This document shows, piece after piece, positions 40,148-49,491 of a stretch of DNA of 64,000 nt. The notes under the pieces were generated by a model, which was not told where the DNA came from, searched no databases, and saw nothing but the letters and a program-made list of their open reading frames with translations. Numbering within the stretch: position 1 is the stretch's first letter; the number at the start of each line of letters is the position of its first letter. The stretch is from assembly GCA_001936135.1 (NCBI GenBank), contig CP012819.1:124001-188000 (forward strand), in the 5' to 3' direction. A program made the position numbers and the translations under genes. Origin of the DNA: Saccharomycopsis fibuligera x Saccharomycopsis cf. fibuligera (Eukaryota; Ascomycota; Saccharomycetes; Ascoideales; Saccharomycopsidaceae).

Positions 40148-41706
40148 AATGCTAATTGCGCTTCTATTTATCAATGTGCTTGTTAACTGTTCAATCACCT
40201 ATTTCTTTTCATTTCGATTTGTCTCATTTCTTATTTGCTCTTGTTTAATATTACTTGTACTTTCCCCTTGCGTCACTGGTCATTGACTATCTTATATTTT
40301 GTTTTCCTTCTATTCGTTCTTCGCACCGTTTTTAGATATCGTTTCATTGCATCAACTACATCACTACCCGATCTATCACATACACATAATTATAGCTCGT
40401 TTCCGTATTGGTTTTCATTCTTTTCTTTCCAAAATAAACTATTGTGGATTTGAAAATAGATTATATTCATGCTTTTGACATTAAATAACATCTACTAATC
40501 ATAAATAACATTTACCCCTCAGAAAAAAAGTTGTAAGAGTTTTACCCATCTTATTTTTTTGTTTTTTTGTTAAAGTTTTTAAAGCCTTTGTCGAGTTATG
40601 TCAGTTCTTCAGACATTATTAAGTATAGCAATTGCAACCGAAATTGACTAATGGGAAAAACAGGCAAAACAAAAGGAAAAAAACGCCAACGTCAAAGTCA
40701 AAAAAAAAAAAAAAAGGTCTATTGTATTTCATTTTTCTCTTTCAATTTCATATCCTTTTTCTTTCTCATCTTGTTTTACCTTACTGATATTGTCCTAATT
40801 ACTGGTATCTGATAATTTCACTGTCGTTGATTTTGTCAGCCGTTTTCCGTTTTTTACTTCCTGCACTTGCTGCATTGAGTTCCTTACAATTCCCAATTTA
40901 GGTCCTCCATTTATCTGTTGTTTTGGTTTTACCAAAATGGCGTATGCTTTTTACAAAGAAAAAAATTTTGTTTGTTTTTCTGTGCGTCGGCACCTGTAGT
41001 TATGTCGCCGACACGCAGCTTAATGTATCTTTGCGGCATTATTTTCCTGTGAGTACTCTTTCTGCTACATTTGTGTAATCTACCTATAGCTGTACATTAC
41101 CACATTTTCATACTTTAAAAATACCTTTGCAGTCTAGAATGTTCTTTGCTTCGTTCTCTCAAGAGAATTGATAAGGTTTTCAAAAGTACACAAAAATTGA
41201 CTGCAGATGAACCATTTACATGGCTTAACAGATCTTCGTTTCCTTCTTTTTTTCGTAATTCTGCACTTGGGTACTATCGATCCGGCCAAGAAGCCAAGAC
41301 CAGTGGATCCAGGCCTCTGGAGCTCTAGACAAATCAATGCGTACTTGTCCTGTACAATATCTCATGCCTCAACATGCAGGTGACACTTTATAGTTAGATA
41401 TATATATATATATGTATATATATTCAAAGCCTTTCCTTCCTTTTCCTGTCATAACGGCAGCCACAAATACACTTTTATCAAGTGCGAAAACCTTTGTAAG
41501 GGATTCATATCCATACACCATGGTGAATTCATTATTTAACTAGAATTAGATCCAATCTTTTTCCTCAGTTTTGATTTCTTGTTTGTTTTTTGGCTTTTTC
41601 TTTTTCCGGTATCAACTCTACTCAACATCTTTTGGTCATTCTTTCAATTGCCTTAATCTGGAGATTACCTTTTTGTTTTTCCAAGCAACCCTGGCAACAA
41701 TTCATC
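40049..41706. other. AT-rich intergenic region before the LRR gene
   Basis: 1.66 kb with a 33-nt A tract (40114-40146) 66 bp after the transporter stop, and a TA-rich run at 41398-41420. Short ORFs begin at non-ATG codons. No gene is supported. Confidence 0.55.
40114..40146. repeat. Poly(A) tract, 33 nt
   Basis: Homopolymer 66 bp after the stop codon of the DHA1 transporter, on its sense strand. Confidence 0.95.
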
Positions 41707-42732
41707 ATGTCCTCTTTTTCTGCTGCATCAACCATTGCGGTCTCCTTACGCTCAAATGCATATACTTGTTCAACAGATTCTTTTTCAAGAAATGGCGATG
41801 AAACTGTATTTGTATCAAGCCGCAAACCATCATCTGCTGTTGAAGATGTCTTTAGCTGTTCAAGTTTTGAATCAGGCAATGTTTCATTTCCACCTTTGAA
41901 GAAATCTCTTCCTTTTAACCCAGTACACATTTTGAACCGTTTGACATTACAAGTTTCGGATGCTTTTTTTGATTCTCAATTCTTGCAGCTTCCAATGTTG
42001 AAAATTTTAAAAATTTCCGCTTCACCTCAACTAAAAAAAGTGGCTAACTTTATTTCCGTTTACTTGCCAAATTTGGTTGAGCTTACTATTTCCAATACTG
42101 GTCTCACAACATTTGCTAACTCTTTAGAGCTACCTCAGCTAGAGATTTTGGATCTCTCTGACAATAGCCTTACTGAGCTACCAAACCTTGGCCACTTGCC
42201 TCTACTTGAAATACTACTCTTTTCTGGTAACCTAATTAAGAACCTTGAGGGCTTTTGCACTCTTCAACGTTTGACACACCTTTGCATAAATGACAATAAG
42301 GTGGAAAATATTCCACGTTCTGTTGCTTCTCTTCCTTCAATTCGCAATTTGTACGCTACCAACAATAAAATACAAAAAATTGAAAAGTTTCCACTTAATA
42401 GTCCCTTAAATGAGCTATATCTTGACAATAACCGTCTTCTTGAGGTGGAATGTATTGAAGATCTTAAAAATCTCAGATATTTGAGTGTCTCGAATAATTT
42501 GCTTTCGGATCTTAACAATATCGTTAAACTGTCTAGTTTGCTTCAGTTAAATTTGTCAAAGAATAGTATTGCTTGCATTCCACAAGAATTCCAATTTCTT
42601 GAGAACTTACACTTGGTTAATTTAGCCGGTAATGTAATCGTGCAAAATAGCTGCGATTTTTCCCTGATGATTAACTTGAAAATCATTATCATTAACGATT
42701 TCACTAATTATGGAGTTGTAAGGCTTGGCTAA
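41707..42732 (+). CDS. Leucine-rich-repeat protein (SDS22-like repeats)
   Basis: From the first ATG of the frame (41707, MSSFSAASTIAV) the product has 341 residues. A longer version of the frame upstream has no ATG. After about 85 residues of Ser-rich sequence come roughly ten LRRs of 20-24 residues with the pattern LxxLxxLxLxxNxL, for example LPQLEILDLSDNSLTELPNL, LNELYLDNNRL and LLQLNLSKNSI. The repeats resemble those of the F-box/LRR gene 1 kb downstream on the same strand, but no F-box is visible at its N-terminus. It could be a diverged or shortened paralogue or a separate scaffold protein. LRR stacks bind proteins; the partner is unknown. Confidence 0.75.
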   Translation: MSSFSAASTIAVSLRSNAYTCSTDSFSRNGDETVFVSSRKPSSAVEDVFSCSSFESGNVSFPPLKKSLPFNPVHILNRLTLQVSDAFFDSQFLQLPMLKILKISASPQLKKVANFISVYLPNLVELTISNTGLTTFANSLELPQLEILDLSDNSLTELPNLGHLPLLEILLFSGNLIKNLEGFCTLQRLTHLCINDNKVENIPRSVASLPSIRNLYATNNKIQKIEKFPLNSPLNELYLDNNRLLEVECIEDLKNLRYLSVSNNLLSDLNNIVKLSSLLQLNLSKNSIACIPQEFQFLENLHLVNLAGNVIVQNSCDFSLMINLKIIIINDFTNYGVVRLG

Positions 42733-43723
42733 AATGTTACTTCTTTTTTGGCATGTTTTTTATTTTTTGGTTTCCTTTAAGGTATTTTTTTTGAACGTTT
42801 TTGGTTTTCTGACATTTTTTTCGACATTTATTTTACATCCCAATGAATTTGTGTTTTATTTCTCGTTTTTTGTTTTTCATTTTGACTCGAGACCTTTTCT
42901 TTGCGCATTATCTCTTTTACTGTCGTAAGATACCAGATTTCACATCCTAATAATATAGAGGCGAAATAGCAAATTAATGAAAAGTGATTTATTACACCTT
43001 TACCGATACTAATCCTAAGATGATGGAAGGCTTTGCCGATAGTAGAGCAGTCAAATTTTCACAACAGAACTCATATTTTTTTTCTCTTTTTCACCTTCTA
43101 CTTATATGGTGAATATTAATTTTTTGAATGTATTTATTTCAATATTGAAATACTATTAATAATAATTTTGGCTAAATACTAACTTTGCAGGTACCAGTGA
43201 ATTAATACTGACGGTACAATTCTTTGGATTCATCACACATGGGTGCAGAAAATAAGCCACAATTTATTTACCCCCTCACCCCCATTTTCTTTTGAAATAA
43301 TATGTGGCTAATTTTTTCCAAAAGGTCAACGATCCTTGGCGTGACTAGAAACCAGCTTATACCCAATCATGAGCTGACGAAAACAATTTAGCAGTGCTTC
43401 TGAACTTGGGTAGTTTGGGCAAACATGATTCAAGTTTTGAGTTTCAAGTCACCGGCATCGTGAGAGCCGCGTATTGCCAAATACATCAACACGGCTGATT
43501 AGCCAATGCTGCGGGACGCTTTGGTGGTCTTGCCAAGCAAAACCAACCCCTATTTGGGATTTGAGACTCGAGAGCTGTGCTGATCTCATATGATTACTAT
43601 AATGTAGTAGGATAGCAGCTTTTGGCTGGCATATATAAGTAACGGTTTCACGACAAAGGTATTCAGATGCTACAATAATATTGCATCACCAAAAAATAAT
43701 TTCTTTAAAAGAGCAAATTCGCA
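42733..43723. promoter_or_regulatory. Region between two LRR genes
   Basis: About 1 kb. A TATA-like element (ATATATAAG, about 43630-43638) precedes the F-box/LRR gene by about 90 bp. A splice-acceptor-like string TACTAACTTTGCAG sits at 43177-43190, but no donor or exon is convincing. No gene. Confidence 0.5.
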
Positions 43724-45199
43724 ATGTCAACATCAACTCCCCAACGTTGGGAAACTCTTCCCACTGAGCTTCTTTTAGAAGTACTCAATCAGCTTGGGCT
43801 CGAAGATATCAAGAACGTTTTGAGTTCAGTATCGTCACAATCGCGCACTGCTACTGCAATATACACCATCCTTTTCCAAAACGTTGTTGTTGGAGAAGAA
43901 CCGGCTGATCTGTTTGACTGCGTTAACATTTTGGGGTTTGATTTCAAGGAAAATCAAGGCCGTCATAAGATCGAGTTACATGTGTATCATGAACCAAACA
44001 TTGTGCAATTGGCCCAATATGCTACATATATCAAGTCTCTTGTCATTTATTGCCAGCAAAATAGAACGCCGCATATTGACTTATGCACTCTTTGCTACTA
44101 TCATCAACAAAGCAAAGGCTCATATTACGAATATGGATCAAGTTTAGCCCAATTGGTTAGTAGTGCACCAAATGTTATTGAACTTTTCATTCTTTGTCAA
44201 TGCATGGTAGTCAAAGTGCATGAAAAGGCACGATTAAATCATTTAGCCCTTTATCGTTGTCCTGGACATGTACTATATGTTACGAAGCAAATAATGGGAA
44301 TTGAATCATTTTTTGCCCCAGGATACCTCTGGCTTACGGTGACTAAAGAAAACGTCAAATCATTAACTCAGTTAGATCTCATTTTGGGTTTGTCTATGCC
44401 AGTTGCCGATGGGAAAACTTTCGATTTGCCAAAGTTACAAAGATTAAGTTTAGCTTCGAATGAAATACAAACAGTAAAAAACTTCACCAAAGAATTTTTG
44501 CCAAATCTTGAAGAAATTAATTTGGAGCGTAACCGTTTGGTTCAAATACCCGACTTTTTCGAATTGCCATCATTAAGAAATTTAAATTTGAATAGAAACG
44601 ATATTGTAGATCTTAGTTACAGCCATACTTTGCATGGGACGAAGATATTGGATTTATCGTTTAACGAATTGAAAGACTTCGAGGATCTTGGACATTTGTA
44701 TGAATTAGAAAATCTTGATTTAGCAGGAAATCATGCGGAACGCATTCCTGAAACTTTTCAAAACTTGACAAAGCTCACAAGAATCAATGCGAATCAAAAT
44801 AAACTTCAAAATATTTATGGTTTGCAGAAATTATCCAAATTGAAAATTGTCGGTCTTGGAGGAAACCAATTGGTTTCACTTCCAAGTAATCTTGAAAATT
44901 GGCAAAACCTTGAGGTTTTGAATTTAACCACAAATCTTCTCTCCACTATTGATAGCTTGAGTGGCTTGCCAAATTTGCAAGACCTTGATGCAAGCTCAAA
45001 CAATATTTCTTCTCTTCCAAGAAACATGTCAAAATTGCAAAATTTGGTTCAGTTAAACTTGGCAGATAATATAATCAATAATATTGATGCTTTTGAAACT
45101 GCTCCAAACTTGCAATATGTTAATATTAGTGGTAATCAAGTTGCTAATGTTTTACAGGTGGTTCGCAGAATGCCAAAGTTAGCAAATATTCAGTTATGA
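43724..45199 (+). CDS. F-box/leucine-rich-repeat protein, probable SCF substrate adaptor
   Basis: The 491-residue product begins with an F-box (about residues 8-55: LPTELLLEVLNQLGLEDI followed by a VSSQSRTAT segment and AIYTILFQNVVV), the Skp1-binding module of SCF ubiquitin ligases. A linker of about 170 residues contains YIKSLVIYC and SAPNVIELFILC. The C-terminal 270 residues hold about ten or eleven SDS22-like LRRs with clear LxLxxN cores (LPNLEEINLERNRL, LRNLNLNRNDI, LENLDLAGNHA, LEVLNLTTNLL, LVQLNLADNII). Architecture is F-box then LRR, as in yeast Grr1-type adaptors, though the LRR type differs. Substrate unknown. It lies downstream of the LRR gene at 41707 and 6 kb from the F-box gene at 36073. 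Confidence 0.82.
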   Translation: MSTSTPQRWETLPTELLLEVLNQLGLEDIKNVLSSVSSQSRTATAIYTILFQNVVVGEEPADLFDCVNILGFDFKENQGRHKIELHVYHEPNIVQLAQYATYIKSLVIYCQQNRTPHIDLCTLCYYHQQSKGSYYEYGSSLAQLVSSAPNVIELFILCQCMVVKVHEKARLNHLALYRCPGHVLYVTKQIMGIESFFAPGYLWLTVTKENVKSLTQLDLILGLSMPVADGKTFDLPKLQRLSLASNEIQTVKNFTKEFLPNLEEINLERNRLVQIPDFFELPSLRNLNLNRNDIVDLSYSHTLHGTKILDLSFNELKDFEDLGHLYELENLDLAGNHAERIPETFQNLTKLTRINANQNKLQNIYGLQKLSKLKIVGLGGNQLVSLPSNLENWQNLEVLNLTTNLLSTIDSLSGLPNLQDLDASSNNISSLPRNMSKLQNLVQLNLADNIINNIDAFETAPNLQYVNISGNQVANVLQVVRRMPKLANIQL

Positions 45200-45484
45200 A
45201 AGAACTGTATTTTAGATAATATACTTTAGCATGTTATGATCTTCCTTTAATGTAGAAATGCCGGCTGATTGATTGTGTCTGCAGCGTGGCCGCTACTACG
45301 CTATTCCAAGGTAAACCTCCGTACTGACAGCAAGCATAGTTCACAAATATTTATTGTAACCAAACCAATGACAGCGTTGGCCAGCTACAACATACTACAG
45401 TGCTAAGCTCAAAAGAGAAATTTTCATTTACTTTTTTCTTTTTTTTTTTTTGAAACTAAACTAATACCAAAATCAGGAAACGAT
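45200..45484. other. Short convergent intergenic region
   Basis: 285 bp between the F-box/LRR gene and the RPL30 stop codon. Nothing beyond 3' ends is expected. Confidence 0.5.
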
Positions 45485-46120
45485 TTAAGCAGCAGTCAAG
45501 ATGTCAGAGTCACCGGCATCAGTGATAGCCAAAACACCGACTCTGAACAATTTACCACAAGCGGTACCTAATTCGTTGTTACCACCTTGGAAGTAAGAGA
45601 CTTGAGTCTTGGACAACATGGCGTAGTATTCAATTTCGGCTTTTCTCAAGATTGGAGTGTTAGCAGCCAAAACAATCAACTTAGCCTTACCTTGTCTCAA
45701 GGCTTTGACACTGGATTTGTAACCGAGCTGGTATTTACCAGATTTGATGGCAAGAGCCAACTTAGCGTTAAAAGTTTCTTGGGATTTTCTTGGGGCCTTT
45801 AGTTTAGTTAGTAAATTAATGTTCAGTTTTTTCTACTGGGGGAATAGAAAATTTGAGTGATCTATGCTAGATGACGAGAGTGGTGCCAATCACTCCCAAT
45901 CAATATAATATTACGAGGATGTATAGTAAGACGAGCGATTTGACTTGCGAGAATTTCATCATATATATGATGATAAGTCCCTTTAGAAGTCAGGAACCAG
46001 CAAATCAATACGATAATATTATATTGCCAAAATGAATTGAAAATCAACATTGAGTCGAGCAGAGTCGCTTGGGGCAGCAGACAATGTAGACCATGTCGAT
46101 AAAATGAAAGTACTAACCAT
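45485..46120 (-). CDS. RPL30: Ribosomal protein L30 (eL30), intron directly after the start codon
   Basis: Exon 1 contributes only the ATG (46118-46120); exon 2 (45485-45796) encodes the remaining 103 residues beginning [20 protein letters not shown]. The rest ([40 protein letters not shown]) matches S. cerevisiae L30 (105 residues) throughout. The intron starts GTTAGT right after ATG and ends TACTAACTAAACTAAAG. The yeast RPL30 intron occupies the same place with a non-consensus GTCAGT donor. eL30 is a 60S subunit protein near subunit bridges. In yeast, free L30 binds the first exon/donor of its own transcript and blocks splicing; the same sequence context is conserved here. The frame without exon 1 lacks any ATG at the right place, so the spliced model is required. 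Confidence 0.95.
45797..46117 (-). other. RPL30 intron (321 nt)
   Basis: Donor GTTAGT (non-consensus), branch point TACTAAC, acceptor AAAG only about 11 nt beyond the branch adenosine. No other AG lies between, so this acceptor is forced, even though AAG is unusual for yeast. Confidence 0.85.
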
Positions 46121-46128
46121 CTCTGTGC
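46111..46128 (-). promoter_or_regulatory. Probable L30-binding kink-turn at the RPL30 donor site
   Basis: The RNA strand reads GCACAGAGATGGTTAGTA across the start codon and donor. The S. cerevisiae L30 autoregulatory element, as I recall it, has the same CAGAGAUGGU(C)AGU core, whose purine-rich internal loop is bound by L30. Conservation of the odd donor together with this context supports splicing autoregulation. The stem was not folded computationally. Confidence 0.6.
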
Positions 46129-47299
46129 TTTTTGTATGTGTGTTTGCACTCCGGTATTTCTATCAAAAAATGCTTAAGGTGATGAAGAAGAAGAAAAGAA
46201 CCAACTTATAAAACTTGGGTGAAAAAATTTATCTTTACTTTTTAAAAAAAAAAAAATTCTTTCGTTTGCCGGGGTAAGAAAAAAGTGAAGCGAAACAGAA
46301 GAGGGCTATTTTTCTGGGACAGCACATGCCATTTCACGTTTTTCATTTTTATTCAGCGAGAAGTATCACGTTATAAGAGTAAGGGCTATATTAGTAATGG
46401 TCACAATATGGCATGTGACTAGACCATGTGACTGGAAAAACGAGAAAGAACTTGGAAAAAAAGAAAAAAGAGGAAAAAAATTAAGTACAGAAATGTTTAA
46501 TCACGTGTTCCACACACACACTACCGCCAGAAGGCCGCGAAGCGCTTGCACAGCGCATTGCCTGCCGGCGGCGGGAGAAAAAATCGTCAAGCACTTTTCA
46601 AACAAAAGCATTTTCCAGTACGCTTTGACTAGCTCGCCTGGCTGAATAGCAGAACGACAAAAGAATCCCATCAAACACAAAGTAAGTACCGTCAGTACTA
46701 TCTGGTAGCGACACATTACATCCGTCGAAGAAAGAAGGAAAGGAAGAGTTTCCAACTGGCCGTTTACCATTGCAATTTGCATCCATAGCACATAATATCA
46801 GCCAAGCAAGTGTAGGTTTATTCATCATCCGAATCATTCGAAGGAATGGTAGAACATGAGATTTCCCAAAAAAAACCAAAGAGCACTTACAGTTGTGGAA
46901 ATTGAATCTTGAGCCTAGGAGCGTTATTCGAAATTACTGTTAAATCACATTTTACCAAGCCAACGTCTCGAGAATTGCGGGCTGTTTTTTCAAAGGCGCC
47001 GCCATTATAATGTACAAAACAAAAGTTTATCTTCAAGCGAATTGCCAATTAAGAGCTTCATAGTAGCAAAGCATAGGTTGACTTTCAAAAGCACGTTTTC
47101 AGTCCAGTCACTGGAACGACAAGAAACAGCCCAAGTATTATGCAGTCGAATGCCACACGCTCAGGTTGATTGATATTATATTGCCCATCATCGTATTGCA
47201 CAGCAACATGCAGTCAAAATCATTCTTTCTTTACTTGTGTTCCCGTAATTTTCGCATTCCCAGAACCACATCGCTAACATCTTATTCTAGATTTAAATA
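46121..47299. promoter_or_regulatory. Shared divergent RPL30-RPL24 promoter with Cbf1-type and Homol-D-like sites
   Basis: Three matches to the Cbf1 site RTCACRTG lie at 46412-46419 and 46425-46432 (both GTCACATG on the minus strand) and 46500-46507 (ATCACGTG). The second overlaps TGTGACTG (46427-46434), the reverse complement of the Homol-D box CAGTCACA. An AGGGCTAT motif occurs twice (46302-46309 and 46382-46389). No good Rap1 site is seen. These sites sit about 180-390 bp upstream of the RPL30 ATG. The right-hand part (46682-47290) may be an intron in the RPL24 leader. Confidence 0.65.
46682..47290 (+). other. Candidate 5'-UTR intron of RPL24 (609 nt)
   Basis: The sequence just before the ATG is CGCTAACATCTTATTCTAG, a branch-point-like GCTAAC followed 10-15 nt later by TAG, then 9 nt to the start codon. 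The best donor upstream is GTAAGT at 46682. Length suits a yeast ribosomal-protein intron, but no GTATGT donor is present, so the 5' boundary is uncertain. Confidence 0.45.
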
Positions 47300-47773
47300 A
47301 TGAAGGTCGAAGTTGATTCATTTTCCGGTTCCAAAATCTACCCAGGTAGAGGTACTTTGTTTGTCCGTGGGGACTCCAAAATCTTCAGATTCCAATCTTC
47401 TAAATCTGCTTCTTTGTTCCAACAAAGAAAGAACCCAAGAAGAATTTCTTGGACTGTTTTGTACAGAAGACACCACAAGAAAGGTATCACTGAAGAAGTC
47501 CACAAGAGAAGAGCAAGAAAGACCATCAAGCACGAAAGAGCTATTGTTGGTGCCTCTTTGGACTTGATCAAGCAAAGAAGAACCCAAAAGCCAGAAGCTA
47601 GAAAAGCTCAAAGAGAATCTGACTTGGCTGCTGCCAAAGAACAAAAGAAAATCGAAAAGGCTAAGAGAAAGGCTGCTAAGGCTAAGACCGTTGCTAACCA
47701 AGCTAACGCTACCAAGGTCTCCAAGCAAGGTGCTAAGGGTGCTTTCCAAAAAGTTGCTGCTACCTCTCGTTAA
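47300..47773 (+). CDS. RPL24: Ribosomal protein L24 (eL24)
   Basis: The 157-residue protein begins MKVEVDSFSGSKIYPGRGTL and continues with SKSASLFQQRKNPRRISWTV, both almost identical to yeast L24 (155 residues). A long Lys/Ala-rich helix and the ending GAFQKVAATSR follow. eL24 sits on the 60S subunit and its C-terminal helix reaches the 40S subunit. Codon use is highly biased, as expected for an abundant protein. The divergent arrangement with RPL30 is conserved with S. cerevisiae (RPL24A-RPL30). The coding part has no intron; one may lie in the leader. Confidence 0.98.
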   Translation: MKVEVDSFSGSKIYPGRGTLFVRGDSKIFRFQSSKSASLFQQRKNPRRISWTVLYRRHHKKGITEEVHKRRARKTIKHERAIVGASLDLIKQRRTQKPEARKAQRESDLAAAKEQKKIEKAKRKAAKAKTVANQANATKVSKQGAKGAFQKVAATSR

Positions 47774-48137
47774 GTTTATTTAAAGACTAATATAAGTGTT
47801 CTTTTGTATTTCTTTTTTTAATTTATTTTAACAGAGTTGTACATTTATAAATGTTAATGTTTATTCATGAAATCATAAAATGTGTATGCTTGTACGGTAT
47901 TAACTCCTTAGAGACTGACTGGTATCAGTGATAAAGGTATAACGTATCTTTGCTTACCTCCCGCTTACATAAGTTGCTCTATTTTTTCTGCGGTGCTGTA
48001 AATTGCCATAATCAAGCGCTCTAGCAGCTACAATAAACTGCCATCACCGCAGCAGTACTGACAGCGCAGCATCGTAATTTGCCATCGTATCTAGTTTACA
48101 ATTGACAGCAACCTAATTAACAATCATAATCAAACTG
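47774..48137. other. RPL24-SFT2 intergenic region
   Basis: 364 bp with the RPL24 terminator and the SFT2 promoter. No element is recognised. Confidence 0.5.
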
Positions 48138-48761
48138 ATGTCAGGCCCAAGTATAAGTGATCAATGGAACAGTTGGTCTTCCTCTAGAAATAATGCTGCT
48201 GCCGGTAACAACAATAACGGCGAGTCCATATTTAGCACATGGAAAGACACAGTGACAAGCTCCGCAAATAACCTTTATTCAAGATTACCCATTTACGAAA
48301 GAGAAGAAGAAGTTCAAGAGCCTTCATGGTTTAAATTATCCCGGTTTGAAAGAATTGTTAGTTTCACAGCTTGTATATTAGCTGCTATTTTCTTTTTTTC
48401 AATGAGTTTTGTGCTATTTCCGGTACTTGCTTTGAAACCACGCAAGTTTGGTCTTCTTTGGTCATTGGGATCCATTTTATTTGTGGTTGCTTTTGCTATC
48501 CTCAATGGGCCGATGGCATATTTGAAGCATATGGTGTCAAAGGATAGAATCTATTTTTCTGCTTTCTTCTTGGTAACGGTTTTCACCACGATATATTTCT
48601 CAGTCGTGGTGAAGAGTACATTATTGACAATAATCAGCGGGTTTTGTGAATTGATTGCAGTGGTTTACTATACGGTTAGTTATTTCCCATTTGGAGCACA
48701 AACATTGAGTATGATTACTTCGACAGGTGGAAGACAGGCAATCAGTTTGATGGGATTTTAG
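48138..48761 (+). CDS. SFT2: Sft2-like Golgi membrane protein
   Basis: The 207-residue product has a soluble, Ser/Asn-rich N-terminus of about 70 residues and four hydrophobic segments between about residues 75 and 185, with PxLALKPRKFGLLWSLGS between the first two and YYTVSYFPFGAQTLS near the end. These match the SFT2 family (yeast Sft2 has 215 residues). The protein acts in retrograde transport from endosomes to the late Golgi and is linked genetically to the SNARE Sed5. Signal peptide absent, as in the family. It follows RPL24 on the same strand. Confidence 0.92.
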   Translation: MSGPSISDQWNSWSSSRNNAAAGNNNNGESIFSTWKDTVTSSANNLYSRLPIYEREEEVQEPSWFKLSRFERIVSFTACILAAIFFFSMSFVLFPVLALKPRKFGLLWSLGSILFVVAFAILNGPMAYLKHMVSKDRIYFSAFFLVTVFTTIYFSVVVKSTLLTIISGFCELIAVVYYTVSYFPFGAQTLSMITSTGGRQAISLMGF

Positions 48762-49491
48762 GCTTTGTGGGGATGCCGTTTAGTTGGTGAGTTAAACGAA
48801 GCGACAATAGAGTTTTAAGTGTATTTACAGTTCGAGAAGGCTTGATGTCTTTTACATGTGTTTTCCAATATTTTTATTCTTTTGTTTTTCTCAGCCGATC
48901 AGGCCTGGCTTGATCATAAATCAGAATTGACTATTTTGCATGTGTTTTTGTTTACTTAATGCGTAATTATCAAATGTTTCTCAGTGGCTATTCGGTAGAG
49001 CGCAGCAGTCCGCTACGGCTAATTTTGAAGACGAATGACTGAACGAGGTTACTTAAAGCAAATTTATAGCTACTTTCTTCGGTCAGTGTAGCCCGAAGTA
49101 CCAGTACTGAGCTATATTGTAGCAGTATAACATTTGCAGCAGCTCACGATCATTGCAAGAAGAAAAATAAGTGAATTTTTTTAAAAAAAGTAAAAAAATA
49201 GAAAAAGTCCGCGATGACCTCGGGTGACTGATTCTACTCTTTTGCTGCATCACCATCCTGGTTACTCATCCATTCTGCTTGACTCCTTCCTGGTACTCAC
49301 TCAAAGGAAAAGCACTTTCAAAGACATTCACAAGCGCGTTAAAATAACGAGATAATCAATTTGCATGGCTTTCGTAGCTCGCTATTCTTTTTCTTCAGCC
49401 TTTTCCCTTTCTAGTTAGCTTCCGGTAATTGGACCCGGGGCCAAAAACAACCTTCAATTTTCGAACACGCACCTATACACATTCACACATA
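48762..49491. other. SFT2-MCH1 intergenic region
   Basis: 730 bp without a gene. The MCH1 frame is open for 21 codons upstream of its first ATG but has no earlier ATG, so that part is taken as leader. Confidence 0.5.

Noticed and set aside
41590-41706. 39-codon N-terminal extension of the LRR gene, resembling a signal anchor
   Set aside because: There is no ATG in the extension; the frame is merely open upstream of the ATG at 41707.
43177-43190. TACTAACTTTGCAG, a perfect branch point plus acceptor
   Set aside because: No donor or upstream exon fits, and the downstream gene has its own TATA element nearer its ATG.
46500-46507. ATCACGTG as a centromere CDEI element
   Set aside because: No AT-rich CDEII of the right length with a CDEIII (TTTCCGAA core) follows. 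Location in an RP promoter with two more RTCACRTG sites favours a Cbf1 promoter role.
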